A stretch of 64,000 nt of DNA from an uncultured Spirochaetaceae bacterium (GCA_944392965.1 CALXYM010000004.1:112419-176418); one strand, 5' to 3'; shown: positions 36,624 to 45,451, counted from the first letter of the stretch. The notes: generated by a model not told the origin, from the letters alone. Numbers and translations: made by a program.

Positions 36624-36648
36624 AATAAAAAAAAGGAGAAAACGAGTA

Positions 36649-37959
36649 ATGTACCGTGAAGCAATAGAAATACTGAAAAAATGGAGAGTAGAGAAAAATA
36701 GACAACCTCTTATAATCAGGGGGGCCAGACAAGTTGGAAAAACTTGGTTGGTTGAAGAATTCGGAAAAAAAGATTTCAAAGATCTTGTAAAAATTAATTT
36801 TGAAAAAACTCCATCCATGATTCAGATTTTCGAAGGAGATCTTGATCCTAAACGAATAATACGTCTAATCGAGATTTCATCAGGAAAAAAAATAACGTCA
36901 AACGATACACTACTCTTTTTCGATGAAATACAGGAAGCTCCCCGAGCTCTCACAGCACTCAAATATTTCGCAGAAGAAGCTCCTGAATACCCCCTGATTG
37001 CAGCTGGTTCTCTTCTTGGAATCGCAGAACATGAGGGTATTTCTTTTCCTGTTGGAAAAGTGAATTTCATGAACCTCTATCCAATGTCATTTAAAGAATT
37101 TCTACTTGCCTCAGGGGAGGAAGGTCTGGCAGAACTTCTTTCTGATGATTTTTCCCTAATAGACTCCTTTTATGAACGTTATACAGAAAAACTGAGAGAA
37201 TATATGCTTGTTGGAGGAATGCCAGCAGTAGTTAAAAACTGGGTGGAAAATCACAAAACAGATTTAATGAGAAAAATTCAAGAGGACATCATTGAATCGT
37301 ACCTATCAGATCTTTCAAAACATGCCCCTGCAGAAACAGCTGTCCGTTGCAGGCAAATCATCATGTCTGTACCATCACAACTTGCAAAAGAGAATAAGAA
37401 GTTCATGTACAGCACGATGAGAAACGGATTGAAATCGAAGGAATATGAAGCCAGCTTCGCATGGCTGGAAAGCTGTCGGATCATCAATGTTATACATCGA
37501 GTAACAACTCCAAACATTCCATTATCAGCATATGAAGAAAAGCATATATTTAAGCTCTTCATCCATGATACAGGGCTACTTTCCGCCCTTTCCCGCATAG
37601 ATCCCCAGATAATGATCGCAGGGGATTCTGTCTTTGACATGTTCAAAGGTTCATTAACAGAACAATATGTATTACAGGAACTCATCGCTTCAAGTTGGGC
37701 TGGAATAACTTATTATTCTAATGAGAGAAGTACGGCAGAAATTGATTTTTTAATTGAATATGGAAAGAACATCGTACCTCTTGAAGTTAAATCAGGAATA
37801 AACACAAAAGCAAAAAGCCTTAGAGCCTATCATGATAAATATCAACCTCATCTTTCTTTAAGAGCATCTCTACTTCCTTATAAAAAACAGGACTGGCTTA
37901 TCAACATTCCGCTATATGGTGTATCGAAAATCCGTGAAATATGTAAGAAAGAATTATAA
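36649..37959 (+). CDS. AAA ATPase with DUF4143 domain (second copy, different subfamily)
   Basis: A 436-residue protein. The P-loop is RGARQVGKTWLVEEF (about 24-38) and Walker B is TLLFFDEIQEAPRAL. The C-terminal DUF4143 domain ends with AEIDFLIEYGKNIVPLEVKSG, a D...ExK nuclease-like motif. It shares architecture with the protein at 2166-3455 but little direct sequence, so the two are not recent duplicates. AAAGGAG precedes the ATG. The gene stands alone, is AT-rich in silent positions, and is preceded by tandem promoter repeats. Function unknown. Confidence 0.88.
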   Translation: MYREAIEILKKWRVEKNRQPLIIRGARQVGKTWLVEEFGKKDFKDLVKINFEKTPSMIQIFEGDLDPKRIIRLIEISSGKKITSNDTLLFFDEIQEAPRALTALKYFAEEAPEYPLIAAGSLLGIAEHEGISFPVGKVNFMNLYPMSFKEFLLASGEEGLAELLSDDFSLIDSFYERYTEKLREYMLVGGMPAVVKNWVENHKTDLMRKIQEDIIESYLSDLSKHAPAETAVRCRQIIMSVPSQLAKENKKFMYSTMRNGLKSKEYEASFAWLESCRIINVIHRVTTPNIPLSAYEEKHIFKLFIHDTGLLSALSRIDPQIMIAGDSVFDMFKGSLTEQYVLQELIASSWAGITYYSNERSTAEIDFLIEYGKNIVPLEVKSGINTKAKSLRAYHDKYQPHLSLRASLLPYKKQDWLINIPLYGVSKIREICKKEL

Positions 37960-38179
37960 TAAACAAATTAGATCTAGGTAGTTCCCACCCCTTCAATATA
38001 CTGTTTTAGTATATTTTCACATTTTTAACTTTTGAAAAAGCTAATAAAGTCAAGCTATTTTATAAAATAAAAACATCTCTTTCGTCAAAAAAAATGATAT
38101 AAGGAAGTTTTTTATCTTTTTACTTTGGTACAAAGAAACAGTAATGTGCCTGTAATGTCAATAATTAGAGGAGTTCAGA

Positions 38180-38566
38180 CTATCTGTTAATAAATCGTCT
38201 GTAGTATGGGCAACACCATTAACTCAGGATACGGCAGGCTTATTCTCTTCAATCTTCATAATTCCAAATAGATATTCTTATGTACTCTTTTCTATGTTTC
38301 CAAAACCAAGGCTGAACTCGGTATAATCATTTATATAAAAAGAAAACGCCAAGATAAATTTTACTCCTGTCTCAATTACTTCATAAACTCTATCGTATTC
38401 TTCAAATATGCAGATGCACCTGTGTATGTGTGGCTTTCGTCATTATCTTAATCAACAATACCAAGGATAATCGATTCTCCATCCTCGCTAACCGTTATAT
38501 TACTTGCTTTCTAATGCAATATCTATAAAGCCATTCCCATATTCAAAAATTACACCTAGGCTAATA
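38180..38566 (-). pseudogene. degraded gene of unknown family
   Basis: Minus-strand fragments in changing frames follow one another: LGVIFEYGNGFIDIALESK, then SEDGESIILGIVD and DESHTYTGASAYLKNTIEF, then EVIETGVKFILAFSFYINDY and EFSLGFGNIEKST, EYLFGIMKIEENKPAVS, and VNGVAHTTDDLLTD. At least two frameshifts and several in-frame stops interrupt them. The pieces read as one former protein of about 125 residues. No family is recognised. It sits directly downstream of the protease-like lipoprotein gene. The rest of the 37960-38575 gap shows nothing else. Confidence 0.6.
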
Positions 38567-38575
38567 CTTTACCTT

Positions 38576-39712
38576 TCAATTTCTTGTATTAAAAACGATA
38601 TATTCTTCATCATAAACTTCTGTTATGTAGTCTTCTAAAGCTAAAGCAATTGGTATTTTCGATTCGCTAAATCCTTGATAAGTTCCATTTGCTGTAGAAT
38701 CTATTAATTCTGTATCTATATCAAATAATCTTAAGCTTACATCACAGCTATATGAGTAATATGAGTAATAGGATCCGATATTTAGAGTTCTTCTTATATT
38801 TGTATTTGCGGATAAGAGCAACCTCTTTTCATATGGATTCTCCTGCTCATATCCGCTTAAAATTACAGCTGTAGCCTGAAAAGCTTCTTCATAAGTAGAA
38901 GGAAGAGGATTAGTTTGCTTGTCATATTCAACAACTTTTGGATATAAACTTATCAACGCTACTGGTTTTGAAGCATACCTAAACGTTGCAGATTTTTCCT
39001 GTTCATATTGATTAAATTGAGTTTTTATATCTGAATTAAATCCAGTCGAAATGGCTATAACTGTCGATAAATCATCTTCTCTGAGCAAAGGGCCTCCGAT
39101 TCCCATAAATTGTATTGGTACGGACATCTCAATTTGTCCTGAAAAACCTTCTTTTCCTGTTCTAGAATTTATTATTCCTTGAGTAACGCTAGGTTGTATT
39201 GACTCTAGACCACCCATAGGATAACCAATAGCCATAATGTTTTCTGCAACTGTGTATTCATTACTGTTTTGCAAATCAAAACTATAAAGAAATTCATAGT
39301 CAGGAACATATAGAACTGCAAGATTTAGATCTAGATTCATGTAATCGAGATAAGCTTCATAGCTTTCTCCACTTATATAAATTTGAGATACTTCATTAGC
39401 GATGTTATCAGCATTCGTAATTATGTAATGAGGGGAAATACTAAAACATGTACCTCCAAATACAAGCATTTCATAGGTTGGAATATCATCAAAATCATTA
39501 ATAATTTCTGTATCTATATCATGCGCTCTAATAATAGTTTGAGCATAAAGAGCAGTATCAGGTCCAAAAGTATCATCCATATCGGATTGGACATAAATAA
39601 TTGTTTTTTCTTTTGGAACTTCTCTTCCTGGATTGACTGTTGCAAATGTTTCACATCCCGACAACAAAATGACTAATAATGTAAATAAACTACAAGTCCA
39701 TAATTTTTTCAT
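38576..39712 (-). CDS. lipoprotein with trypsin-like fold lacking the catalytic triad
   Basis: About 378 residues from ATG 39712, with a lipoprotein signal (LFTLLVILLSGC; lipobox LSGC). Residues about 85-200 follow the HtrA/S1C pattern: GTCFSISPHYIITNADNI, LDLNLAVLYV, IMAIGYPMGG, VTQGIINSRTG and MGIGGPLLRED. In active enzymes these are TNAHVV, NDLALLKV and GNSGGPLL, so His has become Asp, Asp has become Asn, and Ser has become Ile. The fold is likely kept but proteolysis is not. A C-terminal ~170-residue region is unrecognised. Probably a binding or scaffold lipoprotein. A longer frame to 39748 is less likely. Confidence 0.75.
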   Translation of the reverse strand: MKKLWTCSLFTLLVILLSGCETFATVNPGREVPKEKTIIYVQSDMDDTFGPDTALYAQTIIRAHDIDTEIINDFDDIPTYEMLVFGGTCFSISPHYIITNADNIANEVSQIYISGESYEAYLDYMNLDLNLAVLYVPDYEFLYSFDLQNSNEYTVAENIMAIGYPMGGLESIQPSVTQGIINSRTGKEGFSGQIEMSVPIQFMGIGGPLLREDDLSTVIAISTGFNSDIKTQFNQYEQEKSATFRYASKPVALISLYPKVVEYDKQTNPLPSTYEEAFQATAVILSGYEQENPYEKRLLLSANTNIRRTLNIGSYYSYYSYSCDVSLRLFDIDTELIDSTANGTYQGFSESKIPIALALEDYITEVYDEEYIVFNTRN

Positions 39713-39719
39713 ATTCTTT

Positions 39720-39748
39720 ATTATCATAGCCGATAGAATTGAAATCAA
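39720..39748 (-). promoter_or_regulatory. possible leaderless promoter of the protease-like lipoprotein
   Basis: On the minus strand TTGATT (39748-39743), a 17-base spacer and GATAAT (39725-39720), seven bases before ATG 39712. Only a weak AAAGAA precedes the ATG. Confidence 0.5.
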
Positions 39749-39807
39749 TACAAAGAACTACCTTTACATATCTATTTCGTGAGTTATACTTTTAACAAGG
39801 AGTTGTA

Positions 39808-40386
39808 ATGAAAAAGTTAAGTCTACTCTTTGCTGTTTTGTTTTTATCGATTTTTTCTATCCTTGCCGGACCTTTCGGTCTTGAATTCGGATGGACAGAG
39901 GAAGAAATGGTAGCGTCTGGTGTTACTATAGAGTATGAGGAACCAGCTGGTAACGACACGACAATATATTTGATAACCCCGCCTAAAACTCATAGGACTT
40001 TTTTGACATATGGCGTTTTTATTGATTCTGATTATGGAATTTATGAAATTGTTGCGCTTGGAGATTACACACATTCGTCTCTCACATTGAAGAGAGATTA
40101 TGATAATATACTTAATCAACTTACATTATCCTATGGGGAACCTCTTTCAATAGATTATATTTTACCAGACAGCTACTGGACAGATATTTCTGATCTGATT
40201 TACGCACTCTATGCTGGAGAAAGAGAAATCGTTTCTGCTTGGTATTTGCAAACAGAAAATGGCGATGATTTGTCTACAATCATTTTAGCTCCTGTAGCTT
40301 CGAATGTTTATGAAGGTCATTTAAGAGTTGAATATCATTCTCTTAACTCTGATTTGGTTTACGAAAAAGAATCTTCTGTATTATAA
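39808..40386 (+). CDS. small secreted protein, unknown
   Basis: A 192-residue protein with a signal peptide (MKKLSLLFAVLFLSIFSILA, cleavage near residue 20). The mature start, GPFGLEFGWTEEEMVASGV, resembles small periplasmic proteins in which the substrate of a hydrophobic cleft is compared against calcium-like loops, but no named family is certain. The remainder is beta-rich. AAGGAG precedes the ATG, with TTTACA (39763-39768), 16 bases, TATACT (39785-39790) as promoter. Divergent from the protease-like lipoprotein, so the two could be co-regulated. Confidence 0.65.
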   Translation: MKKLSLLFAVLFLSIFSILAGPFGLEFGWTEEEMVASGVTIEYEEPAGNDTTIYLITPPKTHRTFLTYGVFIDSDYGIYEIVALGDYTHSSLTLKRDYDNILNQLTLSYGEPLSIDYILPDSYWTDISDLIYALYAGEREIVSAWYLQTENGDDLSTIILAPVASNVYEGHLRVEYHSLNSDLVYEKESSVL

Positions 40387-40561
40387 ATTGAGGAAAAAGG
40401 TTTAGAGTAAACCGCTAGTTATTTGAAATATCATTCTAATTCTTCATATAAAAGAACAGATAAATCATAATCTTTTAAACTTAGCACATAAACCAATCTC
40501 TAATTATATTGATGGCTCGCTATAATATTCTTTCTCTCAATTTTTAAGATTACAAAAAAAC

Positions 40562-40600
40562 AAAAAGCAGGCTCTAATATCTTCTCTTATAAGCCTGCTT
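40562..40600 (-). terminator. terminator after tRNA-Gln
   Basis: On the minus strand AAGCAGGCT (40600-40592) pairs with AGCCTGCTT (40573-40565) around an 18-base loop and runs into TTTTG. It ends the ispE-spoVG-tRNA transcript. Confidence 0.8.
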
Positions 40601-40605
40601 GTGAT

Positions 40606-40677
40606 CAGGGAAGGCAGGATTCGAACCTACGATGCCGGCACCAAAAACCAGAGCCTTAACCACTTGGCGACTTCCCT
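40606..40677 (-). tRNA. tRNA-Gln (TTG anticodon)
   Basis: A 72-nt cloverleaf. Acceptor stem AGGGAAG pairs with CTTCCCT, D stem GCC/GGC, anticodon stem CTGGT/GCCGG (with G-U pairs) around loop TTTTGGT, T stem GTAGG/CCTGC around TTCGAAT. Anticodon TTG reads CAA (and CAG by wobble). Discriminator base is G; CCA is not encoded and must be added by Cca. It lies 38 bases after spoVG on the same strand. Confidence 0.95.
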
Positions 40678-40715
40678 GTAGATATCGACAAAAATACCAG
40701 ATTATCCTTACTAAT

Positions 40716-40967
40716 TCAAGAGTTGTAATATCGGGAGAGCACCTCTTCCGTGAGCTTATCTCTGAACTCGTTATTCGTGGGATGGACATAATCCTTGTAA
40801 ACACCTTCTTTCAGCTTCTTATTAGGCATGCTGAGCATTATCTTACCATCCACTTCAACCAGTCTTATATTATGTACCACCAGTTCATCATCAAAAGTAA
40901 CTGTCACATATGCTTTCAAAAAAGGTTGGCCGTTGACCTTTACAATTTTAACGTCAGTAACATCCAC
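40716..40967 (-). CDS. spoVG: SpoVG family regulator
   Basis: An 83-residue protein with the family start MDVTDVKIVKV (GTG initiation at 40967) and VHNIRLVEVDGKIMLSMPNKK, followed by YVHPTNNEFRDKL. In Borrelia SpoVG is a nucleic-acid-binding regulator; it has no sporulation role in spirochaetes. It is downstream of ispE and upstream of a tRNA, a linkage shared with other spirochaetes. Confidence 0.95.
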   Translation of the reverse strand: MDVTDVKIVKVNGQPFLKAYVTVTFDDELVVHNIRLVEVDGKIMLSMPNKKLKEGVYKDYVHPTNNEFRDKLTEEVLSRYYNS

Positions 40968-41006
40968 TTTGCACCACCAAATAAATACTGCTCATTCCCT
41001 TCCGGA

Positions 41007-41807
41007 CTAACTTAAAAGAAAAGTGCCGACGGAACACATAATATCACTTTTAGCAAGCTTTGTGTCATATTTTTTATTAAATCCGAAATAGGTACTGCCG
41101 CTTCCTGAGAGAGAAAAATATGAATATGCCTCGCAAATCCTTTGAATCGTTGTATTTCTTGGAATTACCAGTTCAAAATCATTAGGAAACCTTTCATCTG
41201 TTATGATCTCAAGGGACTCGGGCAAACGGGCATAACTTCTGTCAAGAGTATCCAATTTGTAATATGCTTCTGACGTATCAGAAACGAAGGAAGGGAAGAA
41301 AAGATCTATGTTGCCACTGAGAGGAGGGACCTTTTCAACAAGTTCTCCCCTACCTTTCACATGTGCCGCATTATATCCAGATATAAAGAAAGGAAGATCG
41401 GAACCCACGGTAAGAGAGATGCTCATCAATTCATCATTACTGAAAAGATTGCCGAAAAAAGTATTGAGATATCTCAAAACCACAGCTCCATTACTGCTGC
41501 CACCACCCAGCCCAGCCTTTGAGGGAATGTTTTTCTTGATACGGATGGAAAGATCAAACGTCCTGCCGCTTTCATGGGAAAAAGCAAGGGCAGCTTTCTC
41601 CATGATATCCACTCCCTTATCAAGGTATATTTCGTTTCCTTCTATACTGACTTTTGTCGTTTTATCCTCTCTTACAGTTGGATAAATCTCATCATATAAA
41701 TCTATAAGGTGGAAATAAGAATCTATGTCATGATATCCGTCAGGTCTCTTTTCTAATATCTTCAACCCTATGTTGATCTTGGCATATGATTTAAGCATCT
41801 CTTTCAT
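41007..41807 (-). CDS. ispE: 4-diphosphocytidyl-2-C-methyl-D-erythritol kinase
   Basis: A 266-residue GHMP kinase in the MEP isoprenoid pathway. The start KSYAKINIGLKI matches the IspE N-terminus, and the GHMP phosphate-binding motif is IPSKAGLGGGSSNGAVVLRYLN. SLSGSGSTYFGF is the third motif. It phosphorylates CDP-methylerythritol in the cytoplasm. Divergent from the HAD hydrolase gene; only about 60 bases lie between the starts. Confidence 0.93.
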   Translation of the reverse strand: MKEMLKSYAKINIGLKILEKRPDGYHDIDSYFHLIDLYDEIYPTVREDKTTKVSIEGNEIYLDKGVDIMEKAALAFSHESGRTFDLSIRIKKNIPSKAGLGGGSSNGAVVLRYLNTFFGNLFSNDELMSISLTVGSDLPFFISGYNAAHVKGRGELVEKVPPLSGNIDLFFPSFVSDTSEAYYKLDTLDRSYARLPESLEIITDERFPNDFELVIPRNTTIQRICEAYSYFSLSGSGSTYFGFNKKYDTKLAKSDIMCSVGTFLLS

Positions 41808-41830
41808 TTTTCTATGATATCATATCTACG

Positions 41831-41859
41831 TAGTCAAAATCAGCTATTTAATATATTAT
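41831..41859 (+). promoter_or_regulatory. possible leaderless promoter of the HAD gene
   Basis: TAGTCA (41831-41836), a 17-base spacer and TATTAT (41854-41859), then seven bases to ATG 41867. No ribosome binding site precedes the ATG. Confidence 0.5.
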
Positions 41860-41866
41860 TGATACG

Positions 41867-42619
41867 ATGCGAGGAATAATAATCGACAAGGACGGAACAC
41901 TTTTCAACTACGCCTATGTGTGGGGACCGACCGTCGCAAAAGCAATAAAGGCGGGATTCTCTGAACTTGGGCTGAAGGGAGAGAGGCTTGAGAAGGTGAC
42001 CGTGAGATTTGAAAGGTTGTTCGGTGTGGATGATAAGGGGAACAACTATAAGAACGGGATTCTCTTCCGCCCGGATCTTGCCGTCATAACGGTTATCAAA
42101 ATGGTATTCGCCGCCCTCGCAGCGGGACTCAATCCATTCAAGGTCAAAGAAAAGGTATATTCCAAGATAAATGATATGGGAGCCCTTATAAAAGATGATC
42201 TTGATGATAAGGAATTTCCCGGCCTGAAAGAGCTCTTCATGAAGTTGAAAGCCTACGATTACGTAATCGGAATAGTGACAAATGACAGCATTTATACAAC
42301 ACAGCTCTTTTTAGAGAAGATCGGCATAGATAAATATGTGGACTTCATCAGAGGTGCTGAATCGGGATGTGCGAAGAAACCTTCACCTCAGGCATTCAAC
42401 GAATTTTTATCAGAATTCTCCCTGAGAGCAGAAAATGTCTCGGTCATCGGAGATACGAAGAGTGACATGCTCTTCGCGAAAAACGGCAATGCAGGATACA
42501 AGATATCTGTCCTTACTGGAAGCGGAGACAGAAAGCTCTTAGAAAAATACTCCGATGTCGTCTATCCCACGATACTGGATATCTCGTCAGATCCGGTACT
42601 TTTCGAAAAGAGGACTTGA
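41867..42619 (+). CDS. HAD-superfamily hydrolase
   Basis: A 250-residue phosphatase-like protein. Motif I is IIDKDGTLFNY (DxDGT), motif II is GIVTNDS, and motif IV is IGDTKSDMLFAKN. A helical cap domain occupies about residues 20-115. It resembles phosphoglycolate phosphatase-type enzymes acting on small phosphorylated metabolites; the substrate is unknown. The last 33 bases overlap the 3' end of the convergent cysK. Confidence 0.85.
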   Translation: MRGIIIDKDGTLFNYAYVWGPTVAKAIKAGFSELGLKGERLEKVTVRFERLFGVDDKGNNYKNGILFRPDLAVITVIKMVFAALAAGLNPFKVKEKVYSKINDMGALIKDDLDDKEFPGLKELFMKLKAYDYVIGIVTNDSIYTTQLFLEKIGIDKYVDFIRGAESGCAKKPSPQAFNEFLSEFSLRAENVSVIGDTKSDMLFAKNGNAGYKISVLTGSGDRKLLEKYSDVVYPTILDISSDPVLFEKRT

Positions 42620-43501
42620 AATATATCTCTCAGCGGTATCAGGAAGGATTGCAAGGACGGTCTTATCTCTGTGAGCTCTTGCTACCTTCAATGCGGCATA
42701 AAGAGCTGCTCCACTGCTGATTCCCGCAAAAATACCACTCTTCCTCATCGCCTCACGACTCATTTCTAAGGCATCATCGCTTTTAACTGTCATAAAGGAA
42801 TCCACAACTTCTCTGTCTAGAACATCTGGAATGAAGTTCGCCCCAATTCCTTGTATCTTGTGAGGTCCAGCTTTACCTGCGCTTAAGAGGGGGCTCTCCG
42901 CAGGTTCCACTGCGATGACATTGATATCCTTCTTATGTTCTTTGAGATATCTCCCTGCACCTGAGACAGTACCTCCTGTGCCGAATGCGGATATGAAATA
43001 ATCAATTTCAGGAAGATCTCTCAATATCTCCGGTCCTGTCGTCTCATAATGAGCTCTTCTGTTATCCATGTTGGCAAATTGGTCGGGAATATATGCGTTC
43101 CCCACCTCTTTCTTCAACGCTTCAGCTTTTTCCACGGCACCTGCAATTCCCTTTGAGGCCTCTGTCAAGACGAGTTCCGCTCCCAGAGCCTTGATAATCG
43201 CCTTACGTTCTGCACTCATGCTCTCTGGCATTACAATCGCACACTTATAGCCAAGGGAAGAGGCTATCGCAGCAAGGGCAATTCCGGTATTTCCACTAGT
43301 AGGCTCAATGATCAGGGTATCATCATTCAATTCTCCCCTCTCCTTGGCTCCTTTTATCATATAATAAGCAACCCTGTCTTTTGCGGATGAGAATGGATTG
43401 AAGTACTCGAGCTTTGCATAAAGTCTTACATCATCATCCAGACCATTGACTCTGACGATCGGAGTATTTCCGATTAAATCTGTTATCTTTTCTCCTCTCA
43501 T
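42587..43501 (-). CDS. cysK: cysteine synthase
   Basis: A 304-residue PLP enzyme that makes cysteine from O-acetylserine and sulfide. NPFSSAKDRVAYYMI holds the PLP lysine, EPTSGNTGIALA the substrate loop, and GTGGTVSG the phosphate loop. The start at ATG 43501 gives the family's typical N-terminus (MRGEKITDLIGNTPIVRV). An in-frame upstream extension to 43546 runs through promoter sequence. Confidence 0.94.
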   Translation of the reverse strand: MRGEKITDLIGNTPIVRVNGLDDDVRLYAKLEYFNPFSSAKDRVAYYMIKGAKERGELNDDTLIIEPTSGNTGIALAAIASSLGYKCAIVMPESMSAERKAIIKALGAELVLTEASKGIAGAVEKAEALKKEVGNAYIPDQFANMDNRRAHYETTGPEILRDLPEIDYFISAFGTGGTVSGAGRYLKEHKKDINVIAVEPAESPLLSAGKAGPHKIQGIGANFIPDVLDREVVDSFMTVKSDDALEMSREAMRKSGIFAGISSGAALYAALKVARAHRDKTVLAILPDTAERYISSPLFEKYRI

Positions 43502-43507
43502 ATTTCT

Positions 43508-43516
43508 ATAATAGCA
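43508..43516 (-). promoter_or_regulatory. extended -10 promoter of cysK with very short leader
   Basis: On the minus strand TGCTATTAT (43516-43508) is an extended -10 element. Six bases separate it from ATG 43501. No clear -35 box and no ribosome binding site are seen. Confidence 0.45.
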
Positions 43517-43597
43517 TAAGAAGCACTTATTTTTCCTCTTATCCACAATAAATCCACACTATAGTTATAATTGACTACATAGTGAAGGTTAACGTTA

Positions 43598-43629
43598 TTG
43601 ACACTTGAGGTATAAAGTGTAAATATAGA
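43598..43629 (+). promoter_or_regulatory. promoter and operator-like repeat of the acyl-CoA ligase gene
   Basis: TTGACA (43598-43603) is a consensus -35 box; the best -10 is TATAGA (43624-43629) after an over-long 20-base spacer. An inverted repeat, ACACTT-N8-AAGTGT (43601-43620), fills the spacer, as expected for a repressor of the TetR/FadR kind that senses acyl-CoA. The regulator is not in the window. Confidence 0.45.
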
Positions 43630-43633
43630 TATC

Positions 43634-45352
43634 ATGAAACACGCATGGGATGAAATTGATGAGTTCAGAGGAACTCTCGTTAACGGTGAATGGCCGACAG
43701 TGCCTGAGCTTTTTTTAATGAGCGAAAGCAAATACAGTAACAATACAGCTTTCAGCGTTTTCGAACCAGAGAAAAAGACAATCACATACAAACAGGCGAA
43801 GGAATATATTTTCAACATAGCCTCATATCTAAGAGATAAAGGCATTGAGAAAGGGGACAAGGTCGCACTCAACGGAAAGAATAGTCCGGAGTGGGCACTC
43901 GCTTATTTTGGAATTCTAACTGCGGGTGCTACCGTCGTACCTATTGACAATCAGATGAAAGTAGAGCGTTTCATGCGCTTAAGCGAATATGCCGATTCAA
44001 AATTCGTAATTGCAGACTTCGATGTGCTTGAGAAAATGAAGAGCAGGGCTAACGATTGGTATAACAACCTTCTTGGTGTGGGCATGCTAAAAGGTAACAG
44101 TGACAACTATAAGAAGGTTACGGCCATGACCAGTGACAGCCCCATCACAAACAGGATAAAGGTATCTGATGAGGATATCGCGGCAATCCTCTTCACAAGC
44201 GGAACGACGGGAAATGAGAAAGGTGCGATGCTTACCCACCGCAACCTGGTATGCAATGTCTATCAGGCTGCTAATGGAATGGGAGTAACGGACAAGGACG
44301 TACTCTATGCTCTCCTACCCCTTCACCACTCCTATTGCTGCACTGCGGTTCTGCTTGAGTCTGTACGCCATGGAGCAGAATGTCTCTTCGGACATGGAAT
44401 CGTGGTATCAAGAATGATCGCCGATCTCAAGATGGGTAAGGTAACAGTATTCATGGGCATTCCACTCCTTTACAACAAGGTAATCGCAGGAGTATTTGCA
44501 AAAGTCAAGGAGAAGGGAGCTTTTACATATGGACTTATCAGGACGTTAATGGCCATAAACGGCTTCTGTAAGAACGTATTTGGAAAGTCTCCGCTCAGGG
44601 GATTCTTCAATAAGAAGATCCTCTCACAGCTTGGACTTGACCATTCGAAGCTGCTTATCTGTGGAGCTGGACCGCTAAGTCCTAAAGTATTCAAGGAGTA
44701 CCAGCAGCTTGGTCTGAACTTCCTGCAGGGGTACGGCCTTACAGAGACAAGTCCCATTGTCACGCTCAACCCACCAGAGCACTTCAAGGTCGATTCCATC
44801 GGAAAGATCCTTCCTTTTATTGATGTGCGTATCGCAGACAAGGACAGTGAAGGAGTTGGGGAAATCCTTGTAAAAGGTCCTAACGTATGTAAGGGATACT
44901 ATAAGGATGAGGAGAATACGAGAGAACTCTTCTCAGATGACGGGTATCTCAAGACCGGAGACCTCGGCTATGTTGATAGCGAGAACTATGTCTACCTCAA
45001 GGGAAGGAAGAAGAATATCATCGTAACAGAGGGTGGTAAAAACGTATTCCCAGAGGAAATTGAGGACATGTTCCAGCTCTACACACAAGTTGAGCAGATC
45101 CTCATCCGTGGCTTCCAGCAGAAAAAGGACGTTCCATGTGAGTGTATTGAGGCCGTCATCTATCCGAGCAAGGACTTCTATAAGGATAAGAACATGAGCA
45201 AAGAGGATATCCAGAAGGATATCGAGGGTATCATATCGGAAGTGAATAAAGACCTTGTAGGATATAAGAAGATCGAAAAGCTCACGATCCTCGATGAACC
45301 GATGGAAATGACGACGACAAAGAAGATAAAGAGAGCCACGGTGAAGGCATGA
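43634..45352 (+). CDS. long-chain acyl-CoA synthetase (AMP-binding)
   Basis: A 572-residue adenylate-forming ligase. The P-loop motif is ILFTSGTTGNEKGAMLTH, the A5 motif is GYGLTETSP, and A7/A8 are YLKTGDLGYVD and LKGRKKNIIV. The C-terminal lysine motif is KKIKRA. It activates fatty acids to acyl-CoA via acyl-AMP, probably at the membrane, for lipid recycling. The exact chain length cannot be read. A strong terminator follows. Confidence 0.92.
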   Translation: MKHAWDEIDEFRGTLVNGEWPTVPELFLMSESKYSNNTAFSVFEPEKKTITYKQAKEYIFNIASYLRDKGIEKGDKVALNGKNSPEWALAYFGILTAGATVVPIDNQMKVERFMRLSEYADSKFVIADFDVLEKMKSRANDWYNNLLGVGMLKGNSDNYKKVTAMTSDSPITNRIKVSDEDIAAILFTSGTTGNEKGAMLTHRNLVCNVYQAANGMGVTDKDVLYALLPLHHSYCCTAVLLESVRHGAECLFGHGIVVSRMIADLKMGKVTVFMGIPLLYNKVIAGVFAKVKEKGAFTYGLIRTLMAINGFCKNVFGKSPLRGFFNKKILSQLGLDHSKLLICGAGPLSPKVFKEYQQLGLNFLQGYGLTETSPIVTLNPPEHFKVDSIGKILPFIDVRIADKDSEGVGEILVKGPNVCKGYYKDEENTRELFSDDGYLKTGDLGYVDSENYVYLKGRKKNIIVTEGGKNVFPEEIEDMFQLYTQVEQILIRGFQQKKDVPCECIEAVIYPSKDFYKDKNMSKEDIQKDIEGIISEVNKDLVGYKKIEKLTILDEPMEMTTTKKIKRATVKA

Positions 45353-45370
45353 CTTCTTTATAAGAATTTG

Positions 45371-45397
45371 AAATCCCCTACCCGTTAGGGGATTTTT
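45371..45397 (+). terminator. rho-independent terminator
   Basis: AATCCCCTA (45372-45380), loop CCCGT, TAGGGGATT (45386-45394) followed by TTTT. A perfect 9-bp stem 20 bases after the acyl-CoA ligase stop. Confidence 0.92.
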
Positions 45398-45451
45398 CAT
45401 TTATGGACTACACTTTGACAGCCACCTCTTTCTCAACACCTTTTTAATTTG

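Noticed and set aside
36541..36626. CRISPR-like array before the second DUF4143 gene
   Set aside because: The 32-base units are directly adjacent with no spacers, so they are tandem promoter repeats.
40574..40804. Minus-strand reading frame of 76 codons
   Set aside because: It runs through tRNA-Gln; the protein is an artefact of translating the tRNA.
43539..43547. Perfect DnaA box (TTATCCACA) before cysK
   Set aside because: Single box without clustering, dnaA or an AT-rich unwinding region; a chance hit is expected about once in this length.
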